From positions 1 through 63,286 of the forward strand of contig NZ_LNQB01000057.1 of assembly GCF_001651875.1 (NCBI RefSeq): a DNA stretch of 63,286 bases, given 5' to 3'. Positions within the stretch are counted from its first letter, which is position 1. Every line of letters begins with the position of its first letter. The DNA is from Sinorhizobium saheli. GTDB taxonomy: Bacteria > Pseudomonadota > Alphaproteobacteria > Rhizobiales > Rhizobiaceae. This document shows positions 1 through 7,932 of the stretch, piece by piece. Position numbers and translations under genes: made by a program. Under the pieces are notes generated by a model that did not search any database, was not told where the DNA came from, and was given only the letters and a program-made list of their open reading frames with translations.

Positions 1-74
1 CCTGCCGAAATCCGCCAAAAAATCGCACCCACCGCGATGGCTTGCGGTAACGCAACACGATTTTCAGCAGCCTG
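1..74. repeat. Terminal inverted repeat, left copy (probable IS end)
   Basis: Bases 1-74 are the exact reverse complement of bases 63213-63286. The inner tip reads CAGCAGCCTG, the reverse complement of CAGGCTGCTG, a style common at IS outer ends. The flanks read CTAG here and TTAG (same orientation) at the other copy. No transposase is inside the window, so the element body would lie outside both ends. That this is an IS is inferred from the tip and the duplication. Confidence 0.7.
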
Positions 75-90
75 CTAGGAGGACGATTCC

Positions 91-804
91 ATGACGAAGA
101 TCAAGCTCAACGTCATCAAGCCCAGCGTCAACAACATGACGGTGCGGGTGTTCCTGAGGGCGGCGAAGCTCGATTTCAGCGAGCACGACGTCTACGGGCA
201 GACGCGCACCGCCGAATACCTCGCGCGCTGCCCCTCGCATCTGACGCCGATGATCGAGACGCCGGACCTTCCCCGGGGCGCGCTCTGGGAAAGCTGCGCG
301 ATCATGCAGTATCTCTGCAACAAGCACGGGCTCGACGACTTCTATCCGAAGGATCCCGAGAGGCGCGCGATGATCGACAGCGCCATGTTCTACCTGATCG
401 GCACGTTCTATCCTCACCTCGCGCGCGCCACCTACCCTTTCCTCAACTTCCCGCAATATCCGGGCGAAGTCGGCTATAGCGATGCCGACCACGACGCCAA
501 GGAGCAGGCCCGCAAGGCCGCCGCGGACGCGCTCGCCGAACAGCTCGAGGTCTTCCACAAATTCTATGTGGGCGACAAGCACTTCATCGGCGGCGACAAA
601 CCATCGATCGCCGACATAAGGCTCGCCGCGACGCTCGAGTTTCTCGAGGTGATCGATTATCCGCTGCCGGCCTGGGCGACGACGTATTTGGCGGCGATCG
701 AGCAAGCGCTCGGCACCGCCTATTCCGAGCCCGCCGCGGATGTGCGCGGCTATATCGACTATGTTAAGGCCCAGAGGCAGGAGGAACTGACCGGCACCGC
801 CTGA
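91..804 (+). CDS. Glutathione S-transferase family protein
   Basis: A 237-residue soluble protein of usual GST length. The N-terminal half (about 1-85) fits the thioredoxin-like fold, with a WESCAIMQYL stretch around residues 70-79 where GSTs place the Glu-Ser pair that binds the gamma-glutamyl group. The C-terminal helical half carries GGDKPSIADI near 170, the N-capping box of GST domain 2. It probably conjugates or reduces a substrate with glutathione; the substrate cannot be told. A strong AGGAGG at 77-82, 8 nt before the ATG, fixes the start. That ribosome site lies only 3 nt inside the terminal repeat, so any native promoter further upstream has been replaced by the repeated element. It converges with the next gene, 10 nt apart. 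Confidence 0.85.
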   Translation: MTKIKLNVIKPSVNNMTVRVFLRAAKLDFSEHDVYGQTRTAEYLARCPSHLTPMIETPDLPRGALWESCAIMQYLCNKHGLDDFYPKDPERRAMIDSAMFYLIGTFYPHLARATYPFLNFPQYPGEVGYSDADHDAKEQARKAAADALAEQLEVFHKFYVGDKHFIGGDKPSIADIRLAATLEFLEVIDYPLPAWATTYLAAIEQALGTAYSEPAADVRGYIDYVKAQRQEELTGTA

Positions 805-814
805 GCGGATGGGC

Positions 815-1438
815 TCACGAAACAAGGAGCACGATGCCGGTCGCGCCGAGGGCGAGCGTCCAGAGGCGATCGAAGTTGATCCATGTGGACCGCAGCGCCG
901 CAAGGCCGAGCCAGCCAAAGACCACGAGCGCGATCGCCGCGATCACGGCAAGCATGGCGCCGGTGTGCACGACGACCGCGGCGAGCGAGAGCGCAAGCGA
1001 GTTGGCCATCCCCGCGACGGCGATATCGGCGAGGCAGAGGCTCAGGACCGCGGGCACGAGCATCAGCCCCGCGCCGTGGCTCGTCGCCATCAGAAAGGAC
1101 CAGAGCGCCAGACCCGCCATGCCGGTCCGCATGCCGACCCTGACCCGGTGGCGATGGCCGTAGAGGCCATAATAGCCGGCAAGCCCGAGGATCAGCACGG
1201 CGGCGACGAGCTGCAGGCTCCGCAAATCCACGACCGTGCCGAAGGCGACGACCGCGGCCAGAACAATCGCGATCGAAACCGCATGGCCGATCGCGATCGG
1301 CACCAGCGACAGGCAGACGACCCGCGCGCTTTGCCGGTGAAGGCCGAGCGCCACGGCAAAGAGCCACCCCATCGCCGGGTTGGCGCCATGGAACGCGCCG
1401 AGGCCGGCAAGCGAGAGCCACGGCCAGACGTTCGTCAT
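815..1438 (-). CDS. Multi-pass inner-membrane protein of unknown function
   Basis: A 207-residue, very hydrophobic protein with about six membrane segments. Near the N terminus it has HGANPAMGW at residues 17-25, inside the first helix. Related proteins are sometimes annotated as ArcD-like or as hypothetical transporters; I cannot support either. The arrangement loosely recalls RcnA/NiCoT metal exporters, but their second-helix HX4DH motif is not seen. I chose the ATG at 1438. An upstream in-frame ATG at 1474 would add a 12-residue Arg/Ala-rich leader that does not look native. No clear Shine-Dalgarno precedes either. The gene stands alone between GST and a repeat. Confidence 0.6.
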   Translation of the reverse strand: MTNVWPWLSLAGLGAFHGANPAMGWLFAVALGLHRQSARVVCLSLVPIAIGHAVSIAIVLAAVVAFGTVVDLRSLQLVAAVLILGLAGYYGLYGHRHRVRVGMRTGMAGLALWSFLMATSHGAGLMLVPAVLSLCLADIAVAGMANSLALSLAAVVVHTGAMLAVIAAIALVVFGWLGLAALRSTWINFDRLWTLALGATGIVLLVS

Positions 1439-1504
1439 TTGCTCATGTGCGGCCGCACGGTCCGCTCTCCTCATTCGCAGTCGGCCGTTAAACACGCGGG
1501 AAGG

Positions 1505-1640
1505 ACGGCTGCCCCTCACCCTAGCCCTCTCCCCGCACGCGGTGAGAGGGGACCAAGGCGGCGCCGCGAGTCCCTTCGCCCCGCCCGCGGGGAGAAGGTG
1601 GCCGGTAGGCCGGATGAAGGGCGGACGCCTGCCTCACATC
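1505..1640. repeat. Rhizobial palindromic intergenic repeat
   Basis: A GC-rich mosaic of inverted segments: CCCCTCACCCTAGCCCTCTC, then GTGAGAGGGGAC, then a second half containing GGGGAGAAGGTGGCCGG. The same blocks recur near 60620-60740, and related GAGAAGGTGGCCGG blocks recur at 28460-28650. It lies between the membrane protein and the selenium-binding protein gene and has no coding function I can support. Confidence 0.75.
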
Positions 1641-1665
1641 ACCCCTTCAAAGAACCCCGCGGCTC

Positions 1666-3060
1666 TCAAGGATAGCAGTAAGAGTCAGAGGAGCAATCGC
1701 CGCCTTCCAGGCGGACCTGATGCGGCCGGTGGCTCTTCGGCCAGTCGATGAAGAAATTCTCGTCGAAGGCAATGCCGCCATTGTCGCCGACGTCGAGCTT
1801 CACCATCCAGCCGTCGATCCCCTCGGGGTAGAATTGCGGGTCGATGGCGCCGTAGAGCGAATTTGTGAAATAGACCCGCTTGCCGTCGCGGCTGATCTCC
1901 ACCATCTGCGGCCCGCCATTGAGCGCGCCGTTCGTCGCCTTCGGATGCGTCGCGCGGGCAACGATCCCGCCGATCCTGACGCGGCCGGCCTCCTTCGGCG
2001 CGAGCGGATCGGAAACGTCGTACTGGATCATGTCGCCGGTGCCCCAGCAGGAGACGTAGAGGAAGCGGTCGTCCATCGACAGATCGATGTCGGTGACGAG
2101 CGGCGGTACCGCCTTGAAGCCTTTGAGAACCGGCGGCAACAGATCCGGATCGGCAGGCTCCGCCGGGATCTCGATCACCTTCTTCACCACCCATTGGCTG
2201 CCGTCGCGGTACCAGGTCCAGATCGACGCCGAGAGGTCCTTGAGGCAGATGACGCAACCTACGAAGCCATAAGCCTTGGTCGGATCGTGAGCCGGGCGCA
2301 ATTCGAAGACGAGCTGGTGCTCCTCGCCGAGGTCGATCTCCTGCACATGCTTGCGCTTGTGGAGATCCCAGAAATGCAGCCGGCGGCCATAGCGCGAACC
2401 GAGCAGCACTTCGGGCACGAGGCCGTTCTCGAACGTGTCCGGCGTGCCCCATTCGCTGGTGATCATCGTGTCATGGCCGAGATGCCACCAGAAATCATAG
2501 GCGAGCTTCTGCGGCCCGCGATCCATCTCCCATTGGCCGAGCACGTCGAAGCTGTCGTGGTCGAGCAGGAAGATGCCGCCCGGCGCATTGCCCTCGCGGT
2601 CGGCGAGCGCGTTGACGTAAATGCCCTCCGGTCCGCAATGGATCGTGTGCAGGCGCGAGTAATTAGCCCTCTCGGCGATCTCCTGGGGCTCGATGACGCG
2701 GACGATCTCGGGCTTCCGCGGGTCCGGCTTGGTATCGATGATGTGGAGCCGCGACGACCGCAAGCCCGGCACGACGAGATAGCGGCGCTCGACATGCGGA
2801 TGCGGCGCATTGGGGCAGAGGCATGACGAGCAGGCGTTCCAGCCGAAATGATGGAGCTCGTCGCCGACATTCGGCATGTCCACCTGACCGACGATCCGGG
2901 AATAGCTCGCCGAAGCCGGATCGACGTCGACGACGGCGATCGCGTCCGGGCGCTGCCGGTCGGGGTCGAAGGCGGCGACATAGGCGAGCGTCTCCCTCGG
3001 AGCCTTTGCTGCCATTCGCGGAGATGGATAGAAGGAAGGATCGGGTCGCCACGTCGCCAT
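1666..3060 (-). CDS. Selenium-binding protein 56 family / methanethiol oxidase
   Basis: A 464-residue protein close to the usual length of SBP56/SELENBP1 proteins (about 470). It shows the family hallmarks CSSC at residues 77-80, a His pair at 70-71, DGWMVKLDV, and a C-terminal region rich in Cys and His (GGDCSSDSYCYP). Characterised members oxidise methanethiol to formaldehyde, hydrogen peroxide and sulfide, using a metal bound by conserved His residues. No signal peptide is seen, so this copy is probably cytoplasmic. The start at 3060 is preceded by GGGGAG about 8 nt away; a longer frame reaching 3270 would overlap the next gene and lacks coding character. It may form a loose pair with the upstream HARP-like gene. 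Confidence 0.85.
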   Translation of the reverse strand: MATWRPDPSFYPSPRMAAKAPRETLAYVAAFDPDRQRPDAIAVVDVDPASASYSRIVGQVDMPNVGDELHHFGWNACSSCLCPNAPHPHVERRYLVVPGLRSSRLHIIDTKPDPRKPEIVRVIEPQEIAERANYSRLHTIHCGPEGIYVNALADREGNAPGGIFLLDHDSFDVLGQWEMDRGPQKLAYDFWWHLGHDTMITSEWGTPDTFENGLVPEVLLGSRYGRRLHFWDLHKRKHVQEIDLGEEHQLVFELRPAHDPTKAYGFVGCVICLKDLSASIWTWYRDGSQWVVKKVIEIPAEPADPDLLPPVLKGFKAVPPLVTDIDLSMDDRFLYVSCWGTGDMIQYDVSDPLAPKEAGRVRIGGIVARATHPKATNGALNGGPQMVEISRDGKRVYFTNSLYGAIDPQFYPEGIDGWMVKLDVGDNGGIAFDENFFIDWPKSHRPHQVRLEGGDCSSDSYCYP

Positions 3061-3173
3061 TTCGTTTCTCCCCCATGCGAAGAGATGCGTGGTCCTGATG
3101 CAGCGTTGAGAGATGCGGCAAAAAGTCGTCGGAAATGCGGCGCGCTTGCCGCATTTGACTGCCGAACCGAGGA

Positions 3174-4070
3174 TCAGAAAGAGCGGTGACGCTCCCGCAT
3201 TTGCCTGCGACGCTCCAGGGAGCGTGCATTCCGGCGGGCGGTTCTGAGTTCCGCGAGCGTCGGCTGCCACCAGCCGCGGAAATGGTCGTGCAGCGCCGCT
3301 TCGTGCCTGGCGGGCCAGGTCGCCACCAGCTCAGCCAGCGTCGGCGTGCGCCAGGTTCCCCAGACAAAATCCGATTGGGCCTCACGCGTATGAGGGTAGA
3401 TATCCGACATGGAGCACGGCTCGACGATCTCGCCGGATATTTCCGTGAAGACGACAATGCCGTATTGATGTGTCGCGACGGGCCGGTCGAGCGGCGGCAG
3501 GTCTTCGGCCGCGAGCGGATAGCGGCGACGCCGGCGTTCGGCCGCGCGCAGGCGCTCGACCTTTTCCTCCTCCGAGCCCTTCTTTTCCTGGCGATGCCTT
3601 TTCCTTGCTTCGGGTTCGCTCCGTCGTGCCGCCCTTTCGATCGTCTGCCAGCGCCGCCGCAGTTCCTCGTAGGACCGGAACGGCACACGCCAAATGCCCA
3701 GCTCCTCGTCCCAGCGCGCCCATGGAATGGCGCGCATCTGCTCGAGCACGGTTCTCGAGTAGGGCGTTCGGACGCGCAGGTCGTCGCCGACCTCCAGATA
3801 GGGGCTCGCAATCGGATCGAAGGCATAGGCGTCGCGGCCCTTGGCATCGCCATGCACATCCTGAAGCTCGGCCTCGCGCGCCAACCAGCGTTCCACCCGC
3901 CGGCGAGCCGCTTTCCCCGGCACGAACCAGCTACGGCGGTCCTCGTCCCACCTGGCCCGCGGGAAGGCTTCCCTGAAGCGCTCGACGGTCATCCTGTCAT
4001 AGGGAAACGCCGCGAAGGCGCCGGGCCGTTCCTCCCCCTTGCGGGCCGATCCTTGCTTCAGATCCTCCAT
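3174..4070 (-). CDS. Hypothetical protein with two HARP-like repeats and a charged coiled coil
   Basis: A 298-residue protein, Arg/Glu-rich. Two similar segments, about residues 23-64 and 101-141, each read Tyr, a hydrophobic helix, Arg-Ala/Ala-Arg-Trp-Asp, an acidic turn, Trp-Phe/Arg-Val-Pro, then a short helix ending in Arg-Trp. That spacing resembles the HARP domain of SMARCAL1-type annealing helicases, a small DNA-binding fold. Residues 145-185 form a highly charged helix. The C-terminal part (about 195-270) is a separate globular segment with HQYGIVVFTEISGEI. No helicase or nuclease motif is present. Function is unknown; a role at single-strand/double-strand DNA junctions is inference only. 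Confidence 0.6.
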   Translation of the reverse strand: MEDLKQGSARKGEERPGAFAAFPYDRMTVERFREAFPRARWDEDRRSWFVPGKAARRRVERWLAREAELQDVHGDAKGRDAYAFDPIASPYLEVGDDLRVRTPYSRTVLEQMRAIPWARWDEELGIWRVPFRSYEELRRRWQTIERAARRSEPEARKRHRQEKKGSEEEKVERLRAAERRRRRYPLAAEDLPPLDRPVATHQYGIVVFTEISGEIVEPCSMSDIYPHTREAQSDFVWGTWRTPTLAELVATWPARHEAALHDHFRGWWQPTLAELRTARRNARSLERRRQMRERHRSF

Positions 4071-4412
4071 GATCCGGGCCGCTCCAACACGCTACCTTGG
4101 ACCCAAAACGCTCGTCGCGCGGAGATGGTTCGTCCCCCGCATGCGAGATAATCTGCGAGGTCACCCCGCCGCGAACTCGCGGCAGCCGGGCGCGGCGGAA
4201 CCCGCCCTTCTAGCCTTCGGGCAATATCCGTCGGGAACGAATGATGTTCAGGCGCAGCGTCAGCGGCGATGTCACTGCGCCTCTTGCCGCCGGCGGTCCG
4301 AGCCCTCGAGGGAGCTTACCGCCGCGTCGAGACGAATGCGCGTAAAAGTATGATGAATGCAGAGCCCCTTATTTTTAATTGTTTCTATAAGACTTTGGGA
4401 TAATATCATTAC
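4071..4412. other. Intergenic region with an AT-rich sRNA promoter candidate
   Basis: Mostly non-coding. At 4360-4410 base composition turns sharply AT-rich, with TTGTTT at 4379-4384 and TAATAT at 4401-4406 spaced 16 nt apart, a plausible housekeeping promoter reading rightward into the candidate RNA below. Confidence 0.4.
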
Positions 4413-4555
4413 TGCGACGACACATCTTCCCCGAATTGCCCATGGAACTTGCTGTTTTGGCAAGGGGAGAAGTATTGCTGTGCCGATGCTCTATGTTGCA
4501 ACAGATACAGTTTGGACATGACTGAGCCCGGATCACAGCGATCCGGGCTTCTTTC
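4413..4555 (+). ncRNA. Candidate small RNA with intrinsic terminator
   Basis: A transcript of about 140 nt is predicted from the TTGTTT/TAATAT promoter to a strong terminator: AGCCCGGATC (4525-4534), loop ACAGC, GATCCGGGCT (4540-4549), then TCTTT. Between them, TTGCC/GGCAA and CCCC/GGGG segments can pair into an extended stem-loop (about 4425-4475). No open frame fits. I do not recognise the family. The assignment rests only on promoter, fold and terminator. Confidence 0.4.
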
Positions 4556-4608
4556 GAGTCCCGCTCGGCATGCGGGACGTGTGACGTGCCGGCTCATCCA
4601 TCGCGTAA

Positions 4609-4704
4609 ATGGCAGAATCCGTCCAGGCGGACGACAGGCTCAGCGTAGCGCTCGACGACTTCCGCGCGTTGACGGCCGAAGAGTTCCTGATGCGGCACGG
4701 GTGA
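4609..4704 (+). CDS. Possible 31-residue microprotein
   Basis: An ATG frame encoding MAESVQADDRLSVALDDFRA followed by LTAEEFLMRHG. The amphipathic, acidic composition and third-position GC look coding, but no ribosome site precedes it and it could be the remnant of a longer gene. Nothing else is seen from 4705 to 4881. Confidence 0.2.
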   Translation: MAESVQADDRLSVALDDFRALTAEEFLMRHG

Positions 4705-4881
4705 TGAACAAAGGGGGATCGGCTACGGGATGCCCGTCTGCAATTTCGCGTCCTATGCAAACAACGGCTCAAGTAATTACGAACGGCAAAGCAACGCATC
4801 GAGAACGAAGCCCGCCTCGTACTCCCTCCGGGTTAGCCCAAATGGTTCGCCCATGCTTCGCCCGGGCCTCGCGCATTTCTG

Positions 4882-5793
4882 TCAGGGCACTTGCGCCCCG
4901 GTGGCGGCGACATAGAGCGAATAAAGTGAATTCGTCGCGGCGATAAAGAGGCGGTTGCGGCTCGGACCGCCGAAGGTGAGGTTCGCGACGGTCTGCGGCA
5001 CGAGGATCTTGCCAATGAGCGTACCGTCGGGGGCGAAGCAGTGGACGCCGTCCCCGGCGCTCGACCATAGATTTCCATTGACGTCGGTGCGGATCCCGTC
5101 CGGAATGCCGTTGTCGATCGTTGCGAAGACGCGTCCATTGGCAAGCCCTGCGGCGACGACGTCGAAGGCGCGGATATGGCGCGGCAGGCTGTCGTCATGG
5201 CTCGCACCGGAGTCGGCAACATAGAGGATCTTCTCGTCAGGCGAGAAGGCAAGGCCGTTCGGCTGGTTGAAGTCCGTGACGACGGCGTCGAGTTCGCCGG
5301 TTTGCGGTTTCAGCCGATAGACGTTCCGGCTCGCCTGCTCCGGCTCCGCCCGATAGCCTTCGTAGTCGGAAAGAATGCCGTAAGTCGGGTCGGTGAACCA
5401 GATCGTATCGTCCGAACGGACGACGACATCGTTGGGCGAATTCAACCGCTTGCCATGATAGCTTTCGGCGAGCACGGTTATCGAGCCGTCGATCTCAGTG
5501 CGGGTTACCCGTCGGCTGCCGTGCTCGCAGGAAACCAGGCGCCCCTGCCGGTCTCGCGTGTTGCCGTTGGCGAAGTTTGACGGCTGGCGATAGACGGAGA
5601 CGCCACCCTCCGGGGCCCAGCGCAGCATGCGCTGGTTCGGAATGTCGCTCCAGACGAGCTGGTTGGCATCGCTGAACCAGACCGGCCCCTCGGCCCAGCG
5701 GCAGCCGGAATAGAGCTCTTCGAGACGGGCGCTGCCGACGATCAAGCGAATGAAACGCGGGTCGTGAATCTGATAGATCGGGTTCCTGGCCAT
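4882..5793 (-). CDS. SMP-30/gluconolactonase family protein
   Basis: A 303-residue six-bladed propeller enzyme. The three metal ligands of SMP-30 lactonases can be placed: Glu35 in AEGPVW, Asn180 in QPNGLAF and Asp233 in GIPDGIRTD. NSPNDV at 119-124 is another family motif. It likely opens a sugar lactone to the aldonic acid, in the cytoplasm since no signal peptide is present. It lies on the same strand downstream of the sugar ABC operon, about 250 nt away across a repeat, which suggests the imported sugar is oxidised to a lactone; the sugar itself is not identified. Confidence 0.85.
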   Translation of the reverse strand: MARNPIYQIHDPRFIRLIVGSARLEELYSGCRWAEGPVWFSDANQLVWSDIPNQRMLRWAPEGGVSVYRQPSNFANGNTRDRQGRLVSCEHGSRRVTRTEIDGSITVLAESYHGKRLNSPNDVVVRSDDTIWFTDPTYGILSDYEGYRAEPEQASRNVYRLKPQTGELDAVVTDFNQPNGLAFSPDEKILYVADSGASHDDSLPRHIRAFDVVAAGLANGRVFATIDNGIPDGIRTDVNGNLWSSAGDGVHCFAPDGTLIGKILVPQTVANLTFGGPSRNRLFIAATNSLYSLYVAATGAQVP

Positions 5794-5809
5794 GTGAAAT
5801 GCTTTCTGA

Positions 5810-6030
5810 TGTTTGGAAGAGTGGGAGGGTAGACGCCCTCTGGCCTGCCCGCCACCTCCCCCCGCAAAAGGGCCGAAAAGAGGGGAGAACCCGGGCGGCG
5901 GGCTCCTCGCTCCTGCCGAAGCGCTGCTTTAAGCGGGGCGTCCAAACGAGGCGAATGCGGTGCCACATCTCGTCTCCCCGCTTGTGGGGCCGATGGCCGG
6001 CAGGCCAGAGGGGGTAGGTAGCGCGATCTC
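5810..6030. repeat. Rhizobial palindromic intergenic repeat
   Basis: An element of about 220 nt whose outer arms are imperfect reverse complements: GCCCTCTGGCCTGCC on the left and GGCCGGCAGGCCAGAGGG on the right. It is a relative of the repeats at 1505, 28460 and 60615. It separates the lactonase from the transporter operon and could act as a hairpin in the mRNA. Confidence 0.7.
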
Positions 6031-6040
6031 ACGTCGACTC

Positions 6041-6988
6041 CTACCGCGCGCCGGGCTGACGGCCGCCCGCGAGCATGATGACGCTGATGATGATGAGCCC
6101 TGTCATGATCAGGCGGATGCCTGCGCCGAGGCCGTAGGTATTGAGCATGGAGACGACGAGGAACATGAAGAGCGACGCGCCCCATATGCCGGGCACATTC
6201 GAGTCGCCGCCCGCGACCGCCGTACCGCCGAGGACCACGACAGCGATCGACATCAGCAGATATTCTGTCCCCATGTTGAGGGCAGCCCCGCCCGAGAAGC
6301 AGGCGAGCAGATAACCGGCGAGCGCGGCGAGCACGGCGCAGAAAAGATAGGTCACGAAGCGGGTGCCGTCGACCGGAATGCCCGCCATCCGCGCCGCCGG
6401 CATGCTCTGTCCGATCGCCGAGATCCAGCGCCCGTAGATGGTCTTTTCAAGCAGGAACCAGGCGCAGACGGAAATGACCAGCGCCACCAGGGAGACGTTC
6501 GGGACGCCGAGCGTCGTGGCCGTCGTGAAATCCGCCAGGACGCTCGGGGGCTTGATGCGCAGGCCGCGATTGGTCCAGATTGCCGCCGATTGAATGATGA
6601 AGCTCATCGACAGCGTCGCGATGATCGGCGGGATGCGCAGTGCCTTGATGAGCGCGTAGTTGAACACGCCGACCGCGATCCCGATCAGGACCGCGATCAT
6701 GAGCCCCGGCAGGATCATGGCGTTGTCGACATCCATGAGCTTCAGCGCGACCGTGCCGGCGAGCGTCATGGTGGAGGGAACCGACAGGTCGATATTCCCG
6801 GGGCCGAGCGTGATGACGAACATCTGGCCGATGCCGACGATGATCGAGAAGGCGGCGAAGGTCAGCGCGGCCTGCGAGAGGCCGAGCGTGCTGGCGCCGC
6901 CGGTGACGATGGTCGCGAACCAGGCCAGGAACGCCGCGAACCACGACCATATCCAGGGCCTGCGTGAAATGCGATCAAGCAACCTCAT
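6041..6988 (-). CDS. Sugar ABC transporter permease 2 (RbsC type)
   Basis: A 315-residue permease of the ribose/xylose/inositol class (BPD_transp_2), with about eight to ten membrane segments. The typical sequence GPGNIDLSVPSTM sits near residue 66, and GGTAVAGGDSNVPG near 254 is the conserved ATPase-contacting region. Its ATG overlaps the stop of the upstream permease (ATGA, 6985-6988), so the two are translationally coupled and probably form a heterodimer channel. A longer frame extending to 8089 is a shadow of the neighbouring genes. Confidence 0.88.
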   Translation of the reverse strand: MRLLDRISRRPWIWSWFAAFLAWFATIVTGGASTLGLSQAALTFAAFSIIVGIGQMFVITLGPGNIDLSVPSTMTLAGTVALKLMDVDNAMILPGLMIAVLIGIAVGVFNYALIKALRIPPIIATLSMSFIIQSAAIWTNRGLRIKPPSVLADFTTATTLGVPNVSLVALVISVCAWFLLEKTIYGRWISAIGQSMPAARMAGIPVDGTRFVTYLFCAVLAALAGYLLACFSGGAALNMGTEYLLMSIAVVVLGGTAVAGGDSNVPGIWGASLFMFLVVSMLNTYGLGAGIRLIMTGLIIISVIMLAGGRQPGAR

Positions 6989-7932
6989 CGCCGCTTCTCC
7001 CGCTTTTCCAGGCGGTTGAGCAGCAGGCGCAGCGCCAAGACGATGATGAGGATCGCGCCCTGCGCGCCGATCTGCCAGTCGGGCGAGATGCGCAGGAAGG
7101 ACAGGAACGAACCGGCGAGCGTCAGCGTCAGCGCCCCGATCACCGCCCCGATCGGCGAGACGCGCCCGCCGATGAACTCGCCACCGCCAAGGATCACGCC
7201 CGCGATCGAAAGCAGCGTGTAGCGGAGCGCGATGTTCGCATCCGCCGACGTCGTGAGACCGACCAGCGCGACGCCCGCCAGAACTGCGAAGACGCCGGCG
7301 AGCCCATAGGCAGCGGCTCGCGCGCCCACCACCGACCAGCCGGCCCGCTCGACTGAACGCTGGTTGCCGCCGACGCCGCGGATGAGCACGCCGAGCGAGG
7401 AACGCATGACGACGAAATGCGCGACGATGGCGATAAGGATGCTGGCAACGATCGCCATCGGAGCGACGGGCGGTTTCATCGTCATCAGCGCCCGCACCCA
7501 ATCCGGCGCCTGGCCGCCAGGGGCCGGCAGCAGGAGAACGGCAAGCCCCGCCCAGACGAAGCTCATTCCAAGCGAGACGACGATCGAGGGCAGGTTGCGC
7601 AGATGAATGACGACGCCGAGGCCGGCATAGACGACGACCACACCGAAGAGGATGAGCATTCCGACGAGCGGCGCCTCGCGCAGGAAGGTCGCCGTGACGC
7701 AGGCGACGAAGCTCACGAAGGTGCCCATCGAGAGATCGAGGTCGTTCACCGACATGATGAGCATCTGGGCGATGGTCGCGAGCGCGATCGGAACGGCGAG
7801 ATTGAAGAGCAGGTTGAGCCCGACATAGCTCATCGCCCGCGGCTGCAGCCAGAAGACTGCTGCAAGCAGGATCGTCAGGGAAAGAGCCGGAATTGCCAAC
7901 CGCATCGCATCGGCGGAAAGTGTGCGCCTCAT
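6985..7932 (-). CDS. Sugar ABC transporter permease 1 (RbsC type)
   Basis: A 315-residue permease, equal in length to its partner, with MSVNDLDLSMGTFVSF near residue 59 and GGGEFIGGRVSPIG near 247, both diagnostic for the ribose-type permease family. It overlaps the ATPase stop by 4 nt upstream (7929-7932) and its own stop overlaps the start of permease 2. Two distinct permeases with a fused ATPase and one binding protein point to a CUT2-class importer. Confidence 0.88.
   Translation of the reverse strand: MRRTLSADAMRLAIPALSLTILLAAVFWLQPRAMSYVGLNLLFNLAVPIALATIAQMLIMSVNDLDLSMGTFVSFVACVTATFLREAPLVGMLILFGVVVVYAGLGVVIHLRNLPSIVVSLGMSFVWAGLAVLLLPAPGGQAPDWVRALMTMKPPVAPMAIVASILIAIVAHFVVMRSSLGVLIRGVGGNQRSVERAGWSVVGARAAAYGLAGVFAVLAGVALVGLTTSADANIALRYTLLSIAGVILGGGEFIGGRVSPIGAVIGALTLTLAGSFLSFLRISPDWQIGAQGAILIIVLALRLLLNRLEKREKRR

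Noticed and set aside
64..918. Long leftward open frame opposite the GST gene
   Set aside because: Arg/Glu-rich shadow typical of GC-rich DNA; the rightward frame has the ribosome site and GST motifs.
815..1438. Nickel/cobalt exporter (RcnA/NiCoT)
   Set aside because: The HX4DH motif of the second helix is missing; only general helix layout is similar.
1505..1640. CRISPR array
   Set aside because: Repeats are palindromic mosaics without regular spacers; no cas gene in the window.
4413..4555. 6S RNA
   Set aside because: Length is near 6S, but I could not lay out the closing stem and central bubble, and the strong terminator hairpin inside the unit does not fit.
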